Shown piece by piece: positions 43,254 through 55,215 of a stretch of DNA of 64,000 bases; the first letter of the stretch is position 1, and each line of letters begins with the position of its first letter. The translations under genes and the position numbers were made by a program. The notes beneath the pieces were generated by a model. The model ran no database searches. It had not been told where the DNA came from and was given only the letters and a program-made list of their open reading frames with translations. The stretch is from contig JAUIMM010000188.1 of NCBI GenBank assembly GCA_031769625.1, forward strand, positions 7,358,501 to 7,422,500, written 5' to 3'. Source of the stretch: Taudactylus pleione (lineage: Eukaryota; Chordata; Amphibia; Anura; Myobatrachidae).

Positions 43254-43624
43254 GGGCCTGATATAGCATAGGGCCTGCGACAGCATTGCGATCGTACTGT
43301 GGTAACGCATTCAGATACAAAGCCATCACAGAGTGAGTGACTGGACGTCAGCATTTGGTGGTGGTGACGGGGGAGTGGTTGGAGAAACACATCCGTGCCT
43401 GTCCATTTGAATACCGTGCATAAATTAGCCACTGCGACGGCATACGCAACTTGTGTGCCGATGTTACCGATGTGTACGCAGGACTGTGAAGTATTATGGA
43501 TGTAAGTGGTAGTGCTCGTCTCTATGCTGGCTGAGTGGTTGCAAACATTTGCATATTTTCACAGTTGAATTACGTGTGGTTACGCAGCTGCAATCGCAAT
43601 AGCGATCCGTGCTGAATCAGGCCC
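43254..43624. mobile_element. MITE with GGGCCTGAT termini in the minisatellite
   Basis: Left GGGCCTGATATAGCA and right GTGCTGAATCAGGCCC are inverted, with GCATTGCGATCG / GCAATCGCAATAGCGATC inside. Flanks are array sequence, with ATA on both sides as a likely 3-bp duplication. Confidence 0.75.
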
Positions 43625-43682
43625 ATAGAGCTCTATGTCACTATACTCTGACACCCCCTATATGCAGCATGTAGACCCCTAT

Positions 43683-44030
43683 AGGTGCGTACACACAACG
43701 ATTTTTTGAACGATTTAACTATAACGACTTCGTTATCGTTAAATAGTTTGTAAAGTCGCTCATTGTTTTTAAGGTGAACGATGAACGATAATTGTTCATG
43801 CGTGTTCACGTTTGTAGTTCATCGTCCATTCTGACTGTCCAACAAACGATTTCCATTCACTGTATGCTTGATTAAAGAAACGTTCATCGTTCATGAAAAT
43901 CGTTTAGTAATTTAGTAACCAAAGATTTTTAGTGAACGATTTTCGTTCAGATTTTCCCTTGAAAAAGTGAACGAAAATCGTTCATTAAAATCGTTGGTTA
44001 CTAACATCGTTGTGTGTGCATGCACTCTAT
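43683..44030. mobile_element. Foldback MITE, ACACACAACGATTTTT family, in the minisatellite
   Basis: Left AGGTGCGTACACACAACGAT and right ATCGTTGTGTGTGCATGCACT. The array units around it show the empty site (GACCCCTATGTCAC) and a probable 3-bp CTA duplication. Many ACGAT/ATCGT palindromes inside. Related to 19991-20300. Confidence 0.8.
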
Positions 44031-45130
44031 GTCACCATACCCCCTGTTACCATAACACCAGCATAATGCAGCATATAGACCCCTATGTCACTATACCCCC
44101 TGTTACCATAACACCAGCATAATGCAGCATATAGACCCCTATGTCACCATACCCCCTGTTACCATAACACCAGCATAATGCAGCATATAGACCCCCTATG
44201 TCATCATACCCCCTGTTACCATAACACCAGCATAATGCAGCATATAGACCCCTATGTCACTATACCCCCTGTTACCATAACACCAGCATAATGCAGCATA
44301 TAGACCCCTATGTCACTATACCCCCTGTTACCATAACACCAGCATAATGCAGCATATAGACCCCTATGTCACTATACCCCCTGTTACCATAACACCAGCA
44401 TAATGCAGCATATAGACCCCTATGTCACTATACCCCCTGTTACCATAACACCAGCATAATGCAGCATATAGAGCCCTATGTCACTATACACCCTGTTACC
44501 ATAACACCAGCATAATGCAGCATATAGATCCCTATGTCACTATACCCCCTGTTACCATATCACCCCCCATTAATGCAGCATATAGACCCCTATGTCACTA
44601 TACCCCCTGTTACCATAACACCCCCCTATAATGCAGCATATAGACCCCTATGTCACTGTGTCCCCTGTTACCACAACACCCTCCCCCTCCCCCCCATACT
44701 TTGGCATAGATACTTTGAGTCCTAAATTCCCCCACGATTGAGTCAATCTAATGTTCCCTAGATGGCCAAAATAATGGACACCCAAACATCACACCTATAT
44801 GTTCTTGTTGAATGTCATTCTGTAACCAAGTACATTATTATGGAGTTGGTCCCCCCCTTACACTATTACAGACTCCACTATTTTGTTCACTTGAGTTTGG
44901 AACATGGTTCTGGGGATTCTCATCCATCCAGCCACAGGAGCATTAATGGGGTCGAGCACTGATGCTGGGCAGACGGTGTTCAGTGTAATTGATGTCAGGA
45001 AAGGGCTTACCCCTTGCGTGTTCATTGGTCTGCTAAGTGACCTATGGGGTTACACAAGCCGGCCACAACAGATGCACAAAAGAGGCTAGGAGATCTGTCA
45101 GCAGACTGAGATCCTGGCCTTTTCAATGTT

Positions 45131-46328
45131 GGCGACATTCACTCCTCCCGCCCCGACAGTGGTGACACGCCTTCGCTCCTCCCGCCCCGACAATGGGGAC
45201 ACGCCTTTGCTCCTCCCGCCCCGACAGTGGGGACACGCCTTTGCTCCTCCCGCCCCGACAGTGGGGACACGCCTTTGCTCCTCCCGCCCCGGCAGTGGGG
45301 ACACGCCTTTGCTCCTCCCGCCCCGGCAGTGGGGACACGCCGTCGCTCCTCCCGCCCCGGCAGTGGGGACACGCCGTCGCTCCTCCCGCCCCGGCAGTGG
45401 GGACACGCCGTCGCTCCTCCCGCCCCGGCAGTGGGGACACGCCGTTGCTCCTCCCGCCCCGGCAGTGGGGACACGCCGTTGCTCCTCCCGCCCCGGCAGT
45501 GGGGACACGCCGTTGCTCCTCCCGCCCCGGCAGTGGGGACACGCCGTTGCTCCTCCCGCCCCGGCAGTGGGGACACGCCGTTGCTCCTCCCGCCCCGGCA
45601 GTGGGGACACGCCGTTGCTCCTCCCGCCCCGGCAGTGGGGACACGCCGTCGCTCCTCCCGCCCCGGCAGTGGGGACACGCCGTCGCTCCTCCCGCCCCGG
45701 CAGTGGGGACACGCCGTCGCTCCTCCCGCCCCGGCAGTGGGGACACGCCGTCGCTCCTCCCGCCCCGGCAGTGGGGACACGCCGTCGCTCCTCCCGCCCC
45801 GGCAGTGGGGACACGCCGTCGCTCCTCCCGCCCCGGCAGTGGGGACACGCCGTCGCTCCTCCCGCCCCGGCAGTGGGGACACGCCGTCGCTCCTCCCGCC
45901 CCGGCAGTGGGGACACGCCGTCGCTCCTCCCGCCCCGGCAGTGGGGACACGCCGTCGCTCCTCCCGCCCCGGCAGTGGGGACACGCCGTCGCTCCTCCCG
46001 CCCCGGCAGTGGGGACACGCCGTCGCTCCTCCCGCCCCGGCAGTGGGGACACGCCGTCGCTCCTCCCGCCCCGGCAGTGGGGACACGCCGTCGCTCCTCC
46101 CGCCCCGGCAGTGGGGACACGCCGTCGCTCCTCCCGCCCCGGCAGTGGGGACACGCCGTCGCTCCTCCCGCCCCGGCAGTGGGGACACGCCGTCGCTCCT
46201 CCCGCCCCGGCAGTGGGGACACGCCTTTGCTCCTCCCGCCCCGGCAGTGGGGACACGCCGTCGCTCCTCCCGCCCCGGCAGTGGGGACACGCCGTCGCTC
46301 CTCCCGCCCCGGCAGTGGGGACACGCCC
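45131..46328. repeat. 34-bp GC-rich minisatellite, about 35 copies
   Basis: Unit GCTCCTCCCGCCCCGGCAGT + GGGGACACGCCGTC. Variants GACAGT, CCTTTGC and CCGTTGC are clustered toward the left end, so the right side looks more recently homogenised. It has two or more CpGs per unit. Because 34 is not divisible by 3 and the unit lacks stops, all six frames are open for about 1.2 kb; the predicted proteins are artefacts. Confidence 0.96.
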
Positions 46329-46381
46329 TGCTGAGTCTGGCCCTTAATGCTCTATATTTCCTTTCACTGCCGCGAAAGTGC

Positions 46382-46900
46382 TCAGACCAAACCATGATAC
46401 AAAGCCCCAGACCGTTTTTCCTCCTCCACTTTACAAATGGTAGTTTCCATCCGGTCAGGAAGCTTTCCCCTGGCGTCAGACTGCTGGATGGTGAAACGCG
46501 TTTCATCATTGCATAGAACATGTTTATACTCTCCCAGCGTCCACTGGCGGTCTGCTGTACACCACTCCACCCAATGTCTGGTATAGCACATGGTGATCTG
46601 AGGCCTGTGTGCTGCTGCCCGACTGTTTAAACTCAAGCCATGAAGCTCCTGACGAACCATTCTTGTGTTATTGTGACTTCCTCAGGCAGCTTAGAACTCT
46701 ATGGTGACCGTACATTAGATGGTCACATTCTCTGGGCTTGCTGCTGAATTGTTATTGCTCTTGCACACCCACCCAATACCAGCACTTACAGTGACCGGGC
46801 AGCTCTAGACAGGCAGAAATCTGACACACTGATTTGTTGATCAGGTGGCATCAGTGGCAGTGCCACGTTGAAAGTTACTGAGCTTTTCATTACAACCCTT
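46382..46900 (-). pseudogene. Tc1-like transposase remnant
   Basis: The minus strand reads MVRQELHGLSLNSRAAAHRP, YTRHWVEWCTADRQWTLGEY and LCNDETRFTIQQSD, which correspond to the linker and first catalytic Asp (DET) of a Tc1 transposase. Upstream DNA (46700-46900) carries degenerate helix-turn-helix coding sequence. The C-terminal catalytic residues are gone. Confidence 0.8.
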
Positions 46901-47030
46901 TCTAATGTTAATGATTGAGGTTCTAGATTGCATGGCTGTATGATATTATGCACCTGTTACTGTTAGTGATGGTTGTGGCTAATGGCCGAGGGCCATAACA
47001 CTGAGAAGGGATGTCCACGTACTATTGGCC

Positions 47031-47587
47031 GTGCAGTGGTTGTGACTGTAACTTCCTCTCCTAATGTGATCTCATTCTTCTCTCTAAGGATAATGTGTGG
47101 CTCCCCCTAGTGGACATGTACCACTAAGGAGCCAATTCAGTGCTGCTGGAGTTTGGAAATCGCACCTTTTAAAAAAAAAAAATACACATTGCGACTAATT
47201 TGCATGAAGCGTGCTTTTGTGTTTCTTGTAATTCAGTTGTAAATAGCTGTTTGCGTTGATCGTTAATTCTACAGTGCGCGACCTGGGAGATGCGCATGAT
47301 CGAGTGGGTAAATCACCCTGAACCCCCCCAGTAACGGCAAATAAGATAGCAGAGCTGTATTAGAAGCTGTCAATAGCTACAAGTAAAGTATTGGATGGTG
47401 TCAAATGGTTCATTTTTACATATTTTAAAAATGGTAGAAAAATAATGGCAAGCAGGTGTATTCCAGCAAAGTAAATCTTTTCCTGCATTTTGGGTGCAGA
47501 AAATGTCTGTACCGTCTTATTTCATGGGTTCAGAAAATGATTGAAAAAACGCTTTTACCTCTCAGCTACAAGGTCACACAACACTTT
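47031..47587. other. dym: Intron 2 DNA, nothing recognised
   Basis: No feature seen other than a short A-run near 47168. Confidence 0.4.
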
Positions 47588-48372
47588 CCCATTAATACAC
47601 CTCCACGTACCTGTTCCCCATCATTTACACCTCCACGTACCTGTTCCCCATCATTTACACCTCCACGTACCTGTTCCCCCATCATTTACACCACCACGTA
47701 CCTGTCCCCCCTCATTTGCACCTCCACGTAACTGTCCCCCCTCATTTGCACCTCCACGTAACTGTCCCCCCTCATTTGCACCTCCACGTAACTGTCCCCC
47801 CTCATTTGCACCTCCACGTAACTGTCCCCCCTCATTTGCACCTCCATGTACCTGTCCCCCATCACTTACACCTCCATGTACCTGTCCCACATCACTTACA
47901 CCTCCACGTACCTGTCCCACATCATTTACACCTCCACATGTCCCCCATCATTTATACCTCATACCTGTCCCACATCATTTACACCTCACCACACCTGTCC
48001 CACATAATTTACACCTCACCACACCTGTCCCACATCATTTACACCTCCACATACCTGTCCCACATCATTTACACCTCCACATACCTGTCCTACCTCAGTT
48101 ACACCTCCACATCCCTGTCCTATATCATTTACACCTCCACCTACCTGTCCTCCATCATTTACACCTCCACCTACCTGTCCCGCATCATTTACACCTCCAC
48201 ATACCTGTCCCCCATCATTTACACCTCCACATACCTGTCCCCCATCATTTACACCTCCACATACCTGTCCCACATCATTTACACCTCCACATACCTGTCC
48301 CACATCATTTACACCTCCACATACCTGTCCCACATAATATACACCTCCACATACCTGTCCTACACCAATTTA
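47588..48372. repeat. 30-bp minisatellite, about 26 copies
   Basis: Unit ACACCTCCACGTACCTGTCC + CCCATCATTT with local variants (AACTGTCCCCCCTCATTTGC in the left third, CATACC on the right). The unit length is divisible by three, so long open frames on both strands are artefacts. Confidence 0.95.
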
Positions 48373-49240
48373 TCAGTTTTTTTTAGAGAAAACACCAGAG
48401 AACTGACATGGCTTTATGTAAACCCTGTGAGTATTCACTGGAGAGTGTCCCTGAGGTTCTGCGATTTTGCTCTGACTATTGTCCTGGAGTTTGGAATTGA
48501 ATTGCGGAGATGTCTTTTACCTGCAATTTCAGTTTGCACGACCAAAGTTGCGATGCTGAATTGAATCACCTCTGGAAGTGCCTGGAAATATATTGCTTAC
48601 CGCTGTCCTGGCTAAAGCTCTAACACTATCTGCTCTAGGGTTTCCCTCACAAATAAAAATAATAATAATATATAAAAGACCCTTATGGCGGCTAATATGT
48701 GGTAATGGAAATCGAAACGTTTTTGTTCTACTTTCTTCAAAGTGATTTTGGGTACAATCAGTAATGTGTATGGGCCGATATGGGTGTCATTATATCACCT
48801 GTATATTCAAATAAGCTGCATCTCTTTGATGTAAATAGCATTGAATGATTCTACTTGTATAAATGCCATTGGTGACACAGACTGTCCTAATCTAGTTTCT
48901 GCGTGGAAGCAGCTTTGCTGTGTGTACAGTAATGTGAAGCAACCACTAGATGGAGCTCTTACATGGCAAATCATCCAGAGGAAACTTTTTTTTTTTTTTT
49001 ATCTGACTAGAAACCATTCAAGCTTCTACAATTGCAGCCATTGATGTATTTTAATATTGACTTGTTTAAGTAACTTGTTCAGGCATCATATAGCAATCGC
49101 CATTTGTAAGAAGATGTTATAAGCCAAGAGCTCTACTGCAGCTGGTCTGTTGTACGTAATGCAGTAATAAAACATATAAATGATGCCTATGTGATTAATA
49201 AATGTGCAGAGCCTGTACGAATGGGATGCAGTCATAATAC
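48373..49240. other. dym: Intron 2 DNA, nothing recognised
   Basis: (AATA)n near 48650-48675 and a T-run near 48988. The outer parts (TGCGATTTTGC ..., AATTGAATCACCTC near 48560) hint at a decayed MITE. Confidence 0.35.
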
Positions 49241-49375
49241 AGACAGTCGGATTGCCGGCCCTTAGAATGCCGACACCGGAATCCCGACACCTGTCAGAAT
49301 CCTTGCTCCGGCATCCAGACGTTAAGTACTGGGGTCAGGGGGAGGGTTATGATTAGGCACTAGGGGGAGGTGAGT
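49238..49375. mobile_element. Fragment of the GC-rich GGTTAG-core MITE family
   Basis: CGGATTGCCGGCCC, GCCGACACCGGAATCCCGAC, CCTGTCAGAATCC and GGGGGAGGGTTATGATTAGG match the ends and core style of 31087-31646. It is truncated. Confidence 0.5.
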
Positions 49376-49429
49376 TTGATGATTTTGCTTATATTAAGAG
49401 ATGACATCAATGCTCAGTAAGTGTGTATA

Positions 49430-50078
49430 CAGCCATGGCCAAAAGCTCTGAGAATTACACAAGTATTGGTTTTCACAAAGTTTGCGGCTTCAGTGTTTTT
49501 AGACCTTTTTGTCAGATGTTACTATGTTATACTGTCATATAATTACAAGCATTTCATAAGTGTCAAAGGCTTTTAGTGACAATTACATTAAGTTTATATA
49601 AAGAGTGAATATTTGCAGTGTTGACCCTTCTTATTCAAGACCCCTGCAATTCCCCCTGGCATGCTGTCACTCAGCTTCTGGGCCACATACTGACTGATGG
49701 CCGCACATTCTTACCTAATCAATGCTTGGAGTTTGTCAGAATTTGTGGGGTTTTGTTTGTCCATCCGCCTCTTGAGGATTGACCACAAGTTCTCAATGGG
49801 ATTAAGGTCTGGGGAGTTTCCTGGCCATGGACCCAAAACTTTGTTGTTTTGTTCCCCGAGCCACTTAGTTATCACTTTTGCCTTATGGCAAGGTGCTCCA
49901 TCATGCTGGAAAGGGAATTGTTCCTCACCAAACTGTTCTTGAATGGTTGGGAGAAGTTGCTCTTGGAGGATGTGTTGGTACCATTCTGTATTCATGGCTG
50001 TGTTCTTAGGCAAAATTGTGAGTGAGCCCACTGCCTTGGCTGAGAAGCAACCTCCACACATGAATGGTCTCAGGATGC
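49430..50078 (-). mobile_element. Truncated Tc1/mariner element
   Basis: One end is intact: TA (49428-49429) then CAGCCATGGCCAAAAGCTCT. The other end is lost at about 50078 inside the transposase gene, so about half of the element remains. Confidence 0.82.
49711..50061 (-). pseudogene. Tc1-like transposase C-terminal half
   Basis: The minus strand reads CGGCFSAKAVGSLTILPKNT, FPFQHDGAPCHKAKVITKWL (second catalytic Asp in QHDGAPCH) and GNSPDLNPIENLWSILKRRM (catalytic Glu), an uninterrupted 116 codons. The N-terminal DNA-binding part and first Asp are missing. It is a different family from the Tc1 elements at 15917 and 44761. Confidence 0.88.
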
Positions 50079-50282
50079 TTTACAATTTAAGTACCCTAAA
50101 TACTTTAATTACGGCAAATAATACACTTCTATATTGATTTCCGATGTACGTTACACATTTTTTGGGGTACAGATGTATTTTCCTACATTTCCTGACATTT
50201 TTGCCTGTTAAATTATCGCACGTACCCGGTATCGCCTGTTTTTGACGAAAACGGGAGCGCGCATGCGATATCGCGCTAAACA

Positions 50283-50572
50283 TTATTATTATCCTTTATT
50301 TATATGGCGCCACAAGGGTTCCGCAGCGCCTTATATAGTACATAAACATAGTGCACAAACATAGTACATAGACATAGTACATAAACAGTTGAGCAGAACA
50401 AGAAAACAGACACTACAAGACAAGTACATGGTATATAAACACTGCTGCAACAGAAGCAGGATGGCAAAAGTCACAGGTTAGGTGCTTTTGAGTGTAGAGC
50501 AGATAGTATAAGTAAAGAAAGGATAAGCACAAGAGGATAGAGGGCCCTGCTCGTGAGAGCTTACATTCTAAA
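50283..50572 (-). repeat. Dispersed retroposon-like repeat, copy 3 (reverse)
   Basis: Begins ATTATTATTATCCTTTATTT, then GGCGCCACAAGGGTTCCGCA, and ends GAGCTTACATTCTAA: the reverse complement of 4128-4402 and 8416-8655. Confidence 0.8.
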
Positions 50573-51250
50573 GGGGATGGGCAGACAGACAGGGGTGACA
50601 CGGATGGGGTAGACAGTGAGCGTGGGACAGAGGGTTAGGATGACAGATGGGTGGATTCCTATTTTACAGTATGTGTGGAAGTCATTTGAATTAAGATTTA
50701 TGCCACTGACATTCTAATTTAAGAGGCAGTTTTTGTAGGTGTCTGTGGAGAGCCATGGCTGTTATATCAGTTTACGTGAAGTCTGACGGGTGGCAGAAGC
50801 CACTTCATGTGGGGCTATTTAGAGAGTTTGGTTAACGTGTGAACCAGCAGTCTCAGGTAAATGTAGAAATTGGTGAAAGTAGTTATTGTAAAGAGATGTT
50901 CAGATGTAAAATAATAAGTTGTGATCAAGTGTGAATTCTATAGGGCACATTTATTGATTTAGAGGGTGATGGGAGACATGTGAGGTTTGCAGGATATTTA
51001 TTCCATAGTAAGCGAAATCTGCTGATTTTATCGCCGGCGATGATATAGCACCTAATGGAATACGGCCCCAACGGTCATCCCAAGTGCTGCCAAACATCAC
51101 GGGCATTTGGTGTGATTCCTCTATTTGAATAGTGAGGGAAGGGTCGGGGGCAAAGATACAATATTGGGTGTAGGGTTATGGGGTAAGGGTACAGTATTGG
51201 TAACTGGGTTTAGGATTACGGGTACAGAGTTGGTTTACGTGTTGAGGGAT
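50573..51250. other. dym: Intron 2 DNA, nothing recognised
   Basis: No gene. Toward 51150 GGGTTAGGG-like phrases grade into the minisatellite. Confidence 0.35.
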
Positions 51251-52097
51251 AAAGACACAGTATTGGGAGCGGGGTTAGGATGGTAAGCATATAGTAGCAT
51301 ATAATAGTGGGAACAGGGTTAGGATGGTAAGCATATAGTAGCATATAATAGTGGGTGCAGGGTTAGGGTGGTAAGCATATAGTAGCTTATAATAGTGGGT
51401 GCAGGGTTAGGATGGTAAGCATATAATAGTGGGTGCAGGGTTAGGGTGGTAAGCATTTAGTAGCATATAACAGTGGGAGCAGGGTTAGGGTGGTAAGCAT
51501 ATAGTAGCATATAATAGTGGGTGCAGGGTTAGGATGGTAAACATATAGTAGCATATAATAGTGGGTGCAGGGTTAGGGTGGTAAGCATATAGTAGCATAT
51601 AATAGTGGATGCAGGGTTAGGGTGGTAAGCATATAGTAGCATATAATAGTGGGTGCAGGGTTAGGATGGTAAGCATATAATAGTGGGAACAGGGTTAGGG
51701 TGGAAAGCATTTAGTAGCATATAATAGTGGGAGCAGGGTTAGGGTGGTAAGCCTATAGTAGCATATAATAGTGGGTGCAGGGTTAGGATGGTAAACATAT
51801 AGTAGCATATAATAGTGGGTGCAGGGTTAGGATGGTAAGCATATAATAGTGGGAGCAGGGTTAGGGTGGTGAGCATATAGTAGCATATAATAGTGGGTGC
51901 AGGGTTAGGATGGTAAGCATATAATAGTGGGAGCAGGGTTAGGGTGGTAAGCATTTAGTAGCATATAATAGTGGGAGCAGGGTTAGGATGGTAAGCATAT
52001 AATAGTGGGAGCAGGGTTAGGATGGTAAGCATTTAGTAGCATATAATAGTGGGAGCAGGGTTAGGATGGTAAGCATATAATAGTGGGAGCAGGGTTA

Positions 52098-52436
52098 TGG
52101 AGCGTACACATGGTCAGATTTGTCAGACTTGTCAGATTTGTCAGATGAATGATTAAACGATTTGAACGATTTGGACGATTTGGCCAAAGTTTTGAACGTT
52201 TTGAACGATTGAACGATTTTTGACTGCATTAAAATGAATGGAATCGTCCAAGTCTGACTGCAAACCCATCAGATGTCAGATATCGTTATCTGACAAACGG
52301 GAACGCGCATCGTTGATCGTCCATCGTTCAGGCATGTCAGATATGAACGATTTTTCATCAGATATGAACGACTGAACGATTTTTAAATCGTTATCGTCCA
52401 TATCTGAAGAAAAAATCTGATCGTGTGTATGCACCA
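52098..52436. mobile_element. MITE, TGGTGCATACACACGGTCAG family, copy 2
   Basis: Left TGGAGCGTACACATGGTCAG, right CTGATCGTGTGTATGCACCA. Flanked by TTA on both sides, and array units show GGGTTAGGATGG as the empty site, so the duplication is 3 bp, as in PIF/Harbinger-type elements (inference). Confidence 0.87.
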
Positions 52437-52717
52437 TTAGGATGGTAAGCATTTAGTAGCATATAATAGTGGGAGCAGGGTTAGGGTGGTAAGCATATAG
52501 TAGCATATAATAGTGGGTGCAGGGTTAGGATGGTAAGCATATAATAGTGGGAGCAGGGTTAGGGTGGTGAGCATATAGTAGCATATAATAGTGGGTGCAG
52601 GGTTAGGATGGTAAGCATATCATAGTGGGAGCAGGGTTAGGGTGGTAAGCATTTAGTAGCATATAATAGTGGGAGCAGGGTTAGGATGGTAAGCATATAA
52701 TAGTGGGAGCAGGGTTA

Positions 52718-53056
52718 TGGAGCGTACACACGGTCAGATTTGTCAGACTTGTCAGATTTGTCAGATGAACGATTAAACGATTTGAACGATTTGGACGATT
52801 TGGCCAAAGTTTTGAACGTTTTGAACGATTGAACGATTTTTGACTGCATTAAAATGAATGGAATCGTCCAAGTCTGACTGCAAACCCATCAGATGTCAGA
52901 TATCGTTATCTGACAAACGGGAACGCGCATCGTTGATCGTCCATCGTTCAGGCATGTCAGATATGAACGATTTTTCATCAGATATGAACGACTGAACGAT
53001 TTTTAAATCGTTATCGTCCATATCTGAAGAAAAAATCTGATCGTGTGTATGCACCA
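52718..53056. mobile_element. MITE, same family, copy 3 (duplicate of copy 2)
   Basis: Offset from copy 2 by exactly 620 bp and almost identical to it (for example CACATGG versus CACACGG near the left end). The flanking array units also match, so it arose by tandem duplication of array plus MITE and not by a second insertion. Confidence 0.9.
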
Positions 53057-53880
53057 TTAGGATGGTAAGCATTTAGTAGCATATAATAGTGGGAGCAGGG
53101 TTAGGGTGGTAAGCATATAGTAGCATATAATAGTGGGTGCAGGGTTAGGATGGTAAGCATATAATAGTGGGAGCAGGGTTAGGGTGGTGAGCATATAGTA
53201 GCATATAATAGTGGGTACAGGGTTAGGATGGTAAGCATATCATAGTGGGAGCAGGGTTAGGGTGGTAAGCATTTAGTAGCATATAATAGTGGGAGCAGGG
53301 TTAGGGTGGTAAGCATATAGTAGCATATAGTGGGTGCAGGGTTAGGGTGGTAAGCATATAGTAGCATATAATAGTGGGAGCAGGGTTAGGGTGGTGAGCA
53401 TATAGTAGCATATAATAGTGGGTGCAGGGTTAGGGTGGTAAGCATATAGTAGCATATAATAGTGGGTGCAGGGTTAGGGTGGTGAGCATATAGTAGCATA
53501 TAATAGTGGGTGCAGGGTTAGGGTGGTGAGCATATAGTAGCATATAATAGTGGGTGTAGGGTTAGGGTGGTAAGCATATAGTAGCATATAATAGTGGGTG
53601 TAGGGTTAGGATGGTAAGCATATAGTAGCATATAATAGTGGGAGCAGGGTTAGGGTGGTAAGCATATAGTAGCATATAATAGTGGGTGCAGGGTTATGGT
53701 GGTGAGCATATAGTAGCATATAATAGTGGGTGCAGGGTTATGGTGGTAAGCATATAGTAGCATATAATAGTGGGTGTAGGGTTAGGATGGTAAGCATATA
53801 GTAGCATATAATAGTGGGAGCAGGGTTAGGGTGGTAAGCATATAGTAGCATATAATAGTGGGTGCAGGGTTAGGGTGGTA

Positions 53881-55207
53881 AGTGTACATTATGGAGTGTA
53901 GTGATGGGGACACTGTGTGAGAGGAAAATGTGTTACTACACAGGTGATGTAGGGTATTGTTAATGATGATCCGCACCGATTACGGCACCCGCCACGGTGG
54001 GTAAGTAAGTGGAGCGGTTTGTACACTGTTGCGGTCCGTGTGAGCGTGAAACATTTTACAGTGTCACACGCTAATTTGTTTGCCCCTAATCACAATTCCT
54101 TGGTAGCATTTTCTTGCTTTCCTCCTTTAGGAACCAATCCGCTCCTAGCTATCATTGATCTAGCACTGCCCATAAAATGACAGACAGACGCTGATTGGAT
54201 GCTTTAGGCAACTTCTACGCTTTATCTCTGTCTAAGGTTTGATACATCTCCCCCTTTGTCTTTTACATTTGTTTGGGAATCTCTGCTAGTAATTTGCCCA
54301 GTTACCTTTTTCCTACAGTAAGCGATTTACCATCGGTGTGCCCACCACATCCGCCTGCTTTATCTATCCATTAATAATGTGTGACCACTTTATGGGACGT
54401 CTTCATTCAATCATCCTAATGTTCTATATGAATACCTCAGGTCCTCATATTCTGGCACCGCTGTTTCCTGTCCAGCAGAAGACCTCTTTGCTCAGTAGTA
54501 GTTATTGTCCTGGAGCGGCCCAGGACGAGCTGTGTAAGCGCAGCCATCAGCGTGCCTGGGGATATAAACCAAGCGCATTCTTGGACTGGGGCCGACAATT
54601 GATCAGCTGAAAACCCTGTAGTGTTTGCTTTCTCACCAGTGTGTTGGAGAACAGTGTGAAGTCTTTCCCCAGCCCCGCTGTGGTTAAATGCAGGGATTCA
54701 CATAATCACATTTAATATTCGTTTCCCATCTTTACATTCATTCACTCTTTCCTTCCTTCCTTCATTAATGAAGCAGCTTTTCCTGACGGCTTTGTGGTCA
54801 ACGTTAAACCAATATCTGGAGCCGGTACTCTTGGTCAGGTGCCACCTCATGAATCTTGGCCGATGACGCTGGGGGACGCTCGCCGTGCTAGTGGTTAATG
54901 CCTTCTTCATAACAGATGAATTGTTGGGGCCTTGAAGTGCGTGTCCGGCTGGTAAGGCCGTATATCTAGCATTTCCTGCAGATTTGCTGACTCTAGCACT
55001 TTTATTTTGCCATATACTAAGGACCATTTGTCCTTTCCCTGCTACTTGGAATCGCAGATTAATTGGGCTATTTGTACGAATCGTAGAGGGGGACCGGTCA
55101 TAGCCCATTCAAATCTGTGGCTTGGGAATTGTGCGCAAACGCCAGGGTCATGACCTGTAATTTCTTCCTTACAAGACGCTGTTGTGTCCATATTATTACG
55201 AAGCATG
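53881..55207. other. dym: Intron 2 DNA, nothing recognised
   Basis: No repeat, exon-like or RNA signal recognised; open frames at 54338-54610 and 54698-55108 show no domain. Confidence 0.4.
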
Positions 55208-55215
55208 ACCTAGAT

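Larger units (their letters stand above)
42924..44700. repeat. 58-bp minisatellite, right part, with two MITE insertions
   Basis: The array resumes at ATACCCCCTG and runs to about 44700. A sub-variant with ACACCAGCATAATGCAGCAT dominates 44050-44560. It is interrupted by MITEs at 43254-43624 and 43683-44030. Confidence 0.93.
44761..47031 (-). mobile_element. Old Tc1/mariner element split by a minisatellite
   Basis: The left end GATGGCCAAAATAATGGACA (preceded by TA) and right end GATGTCCACGTACTATTGGCC are inverted. 44761-45115 and 46330-47031 read as the two halves of one transposon type also common in fish and frogs (GGAGTTGGTCCCCC..., ...GGGCAGCTCTAGACAGGCAG). The 34-bp array 45131-46328 sits between them and replaces part of the transposase gene. 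Confidence 0.8.
51250..53880. repeat. 44/34-bp minisatellite, about 55 units
   Basis: Long unit: AGGATGGTAAGCATATAGTA + GCATATAATAGTGGGTGCAG + GGTT. The short unit lacks the 10-bp GTAGCATATA. AGGATGG/AGGGTGG and GTGC/GAGC variants alternate. Two MITE copies interrupt it within a 620-bp higher-order repeat. The frame GGTTAGGGTGG is telomere-like only in passing. Confidence 0.94.

Noticed and set aside
44761..45115. Independent gene near 44762-45089
   Set aside because: The sequence is the non-coding strand of the left half of the Tc1 relic.
45131..46328. CRISPR-like regular array
   Set aside because: Units are contiguous without unique spacers, and the context is a vertebrate intron.
45098..46521. 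Six overlapping open frames of 377-460 codons, some with CPHC motifs that look zinc-finger-like
   Set aside because: A stop-free 34-bp repeat opens all six frames; the cysteine motifs come from the repeat itself and occur in step with it.
47541..48564. Two open frames of about 280 codons, His/Pro/Leu-rich
   Set aside because: Translation of the 30-bp minisatellite; no domain and no codon signature of selection.
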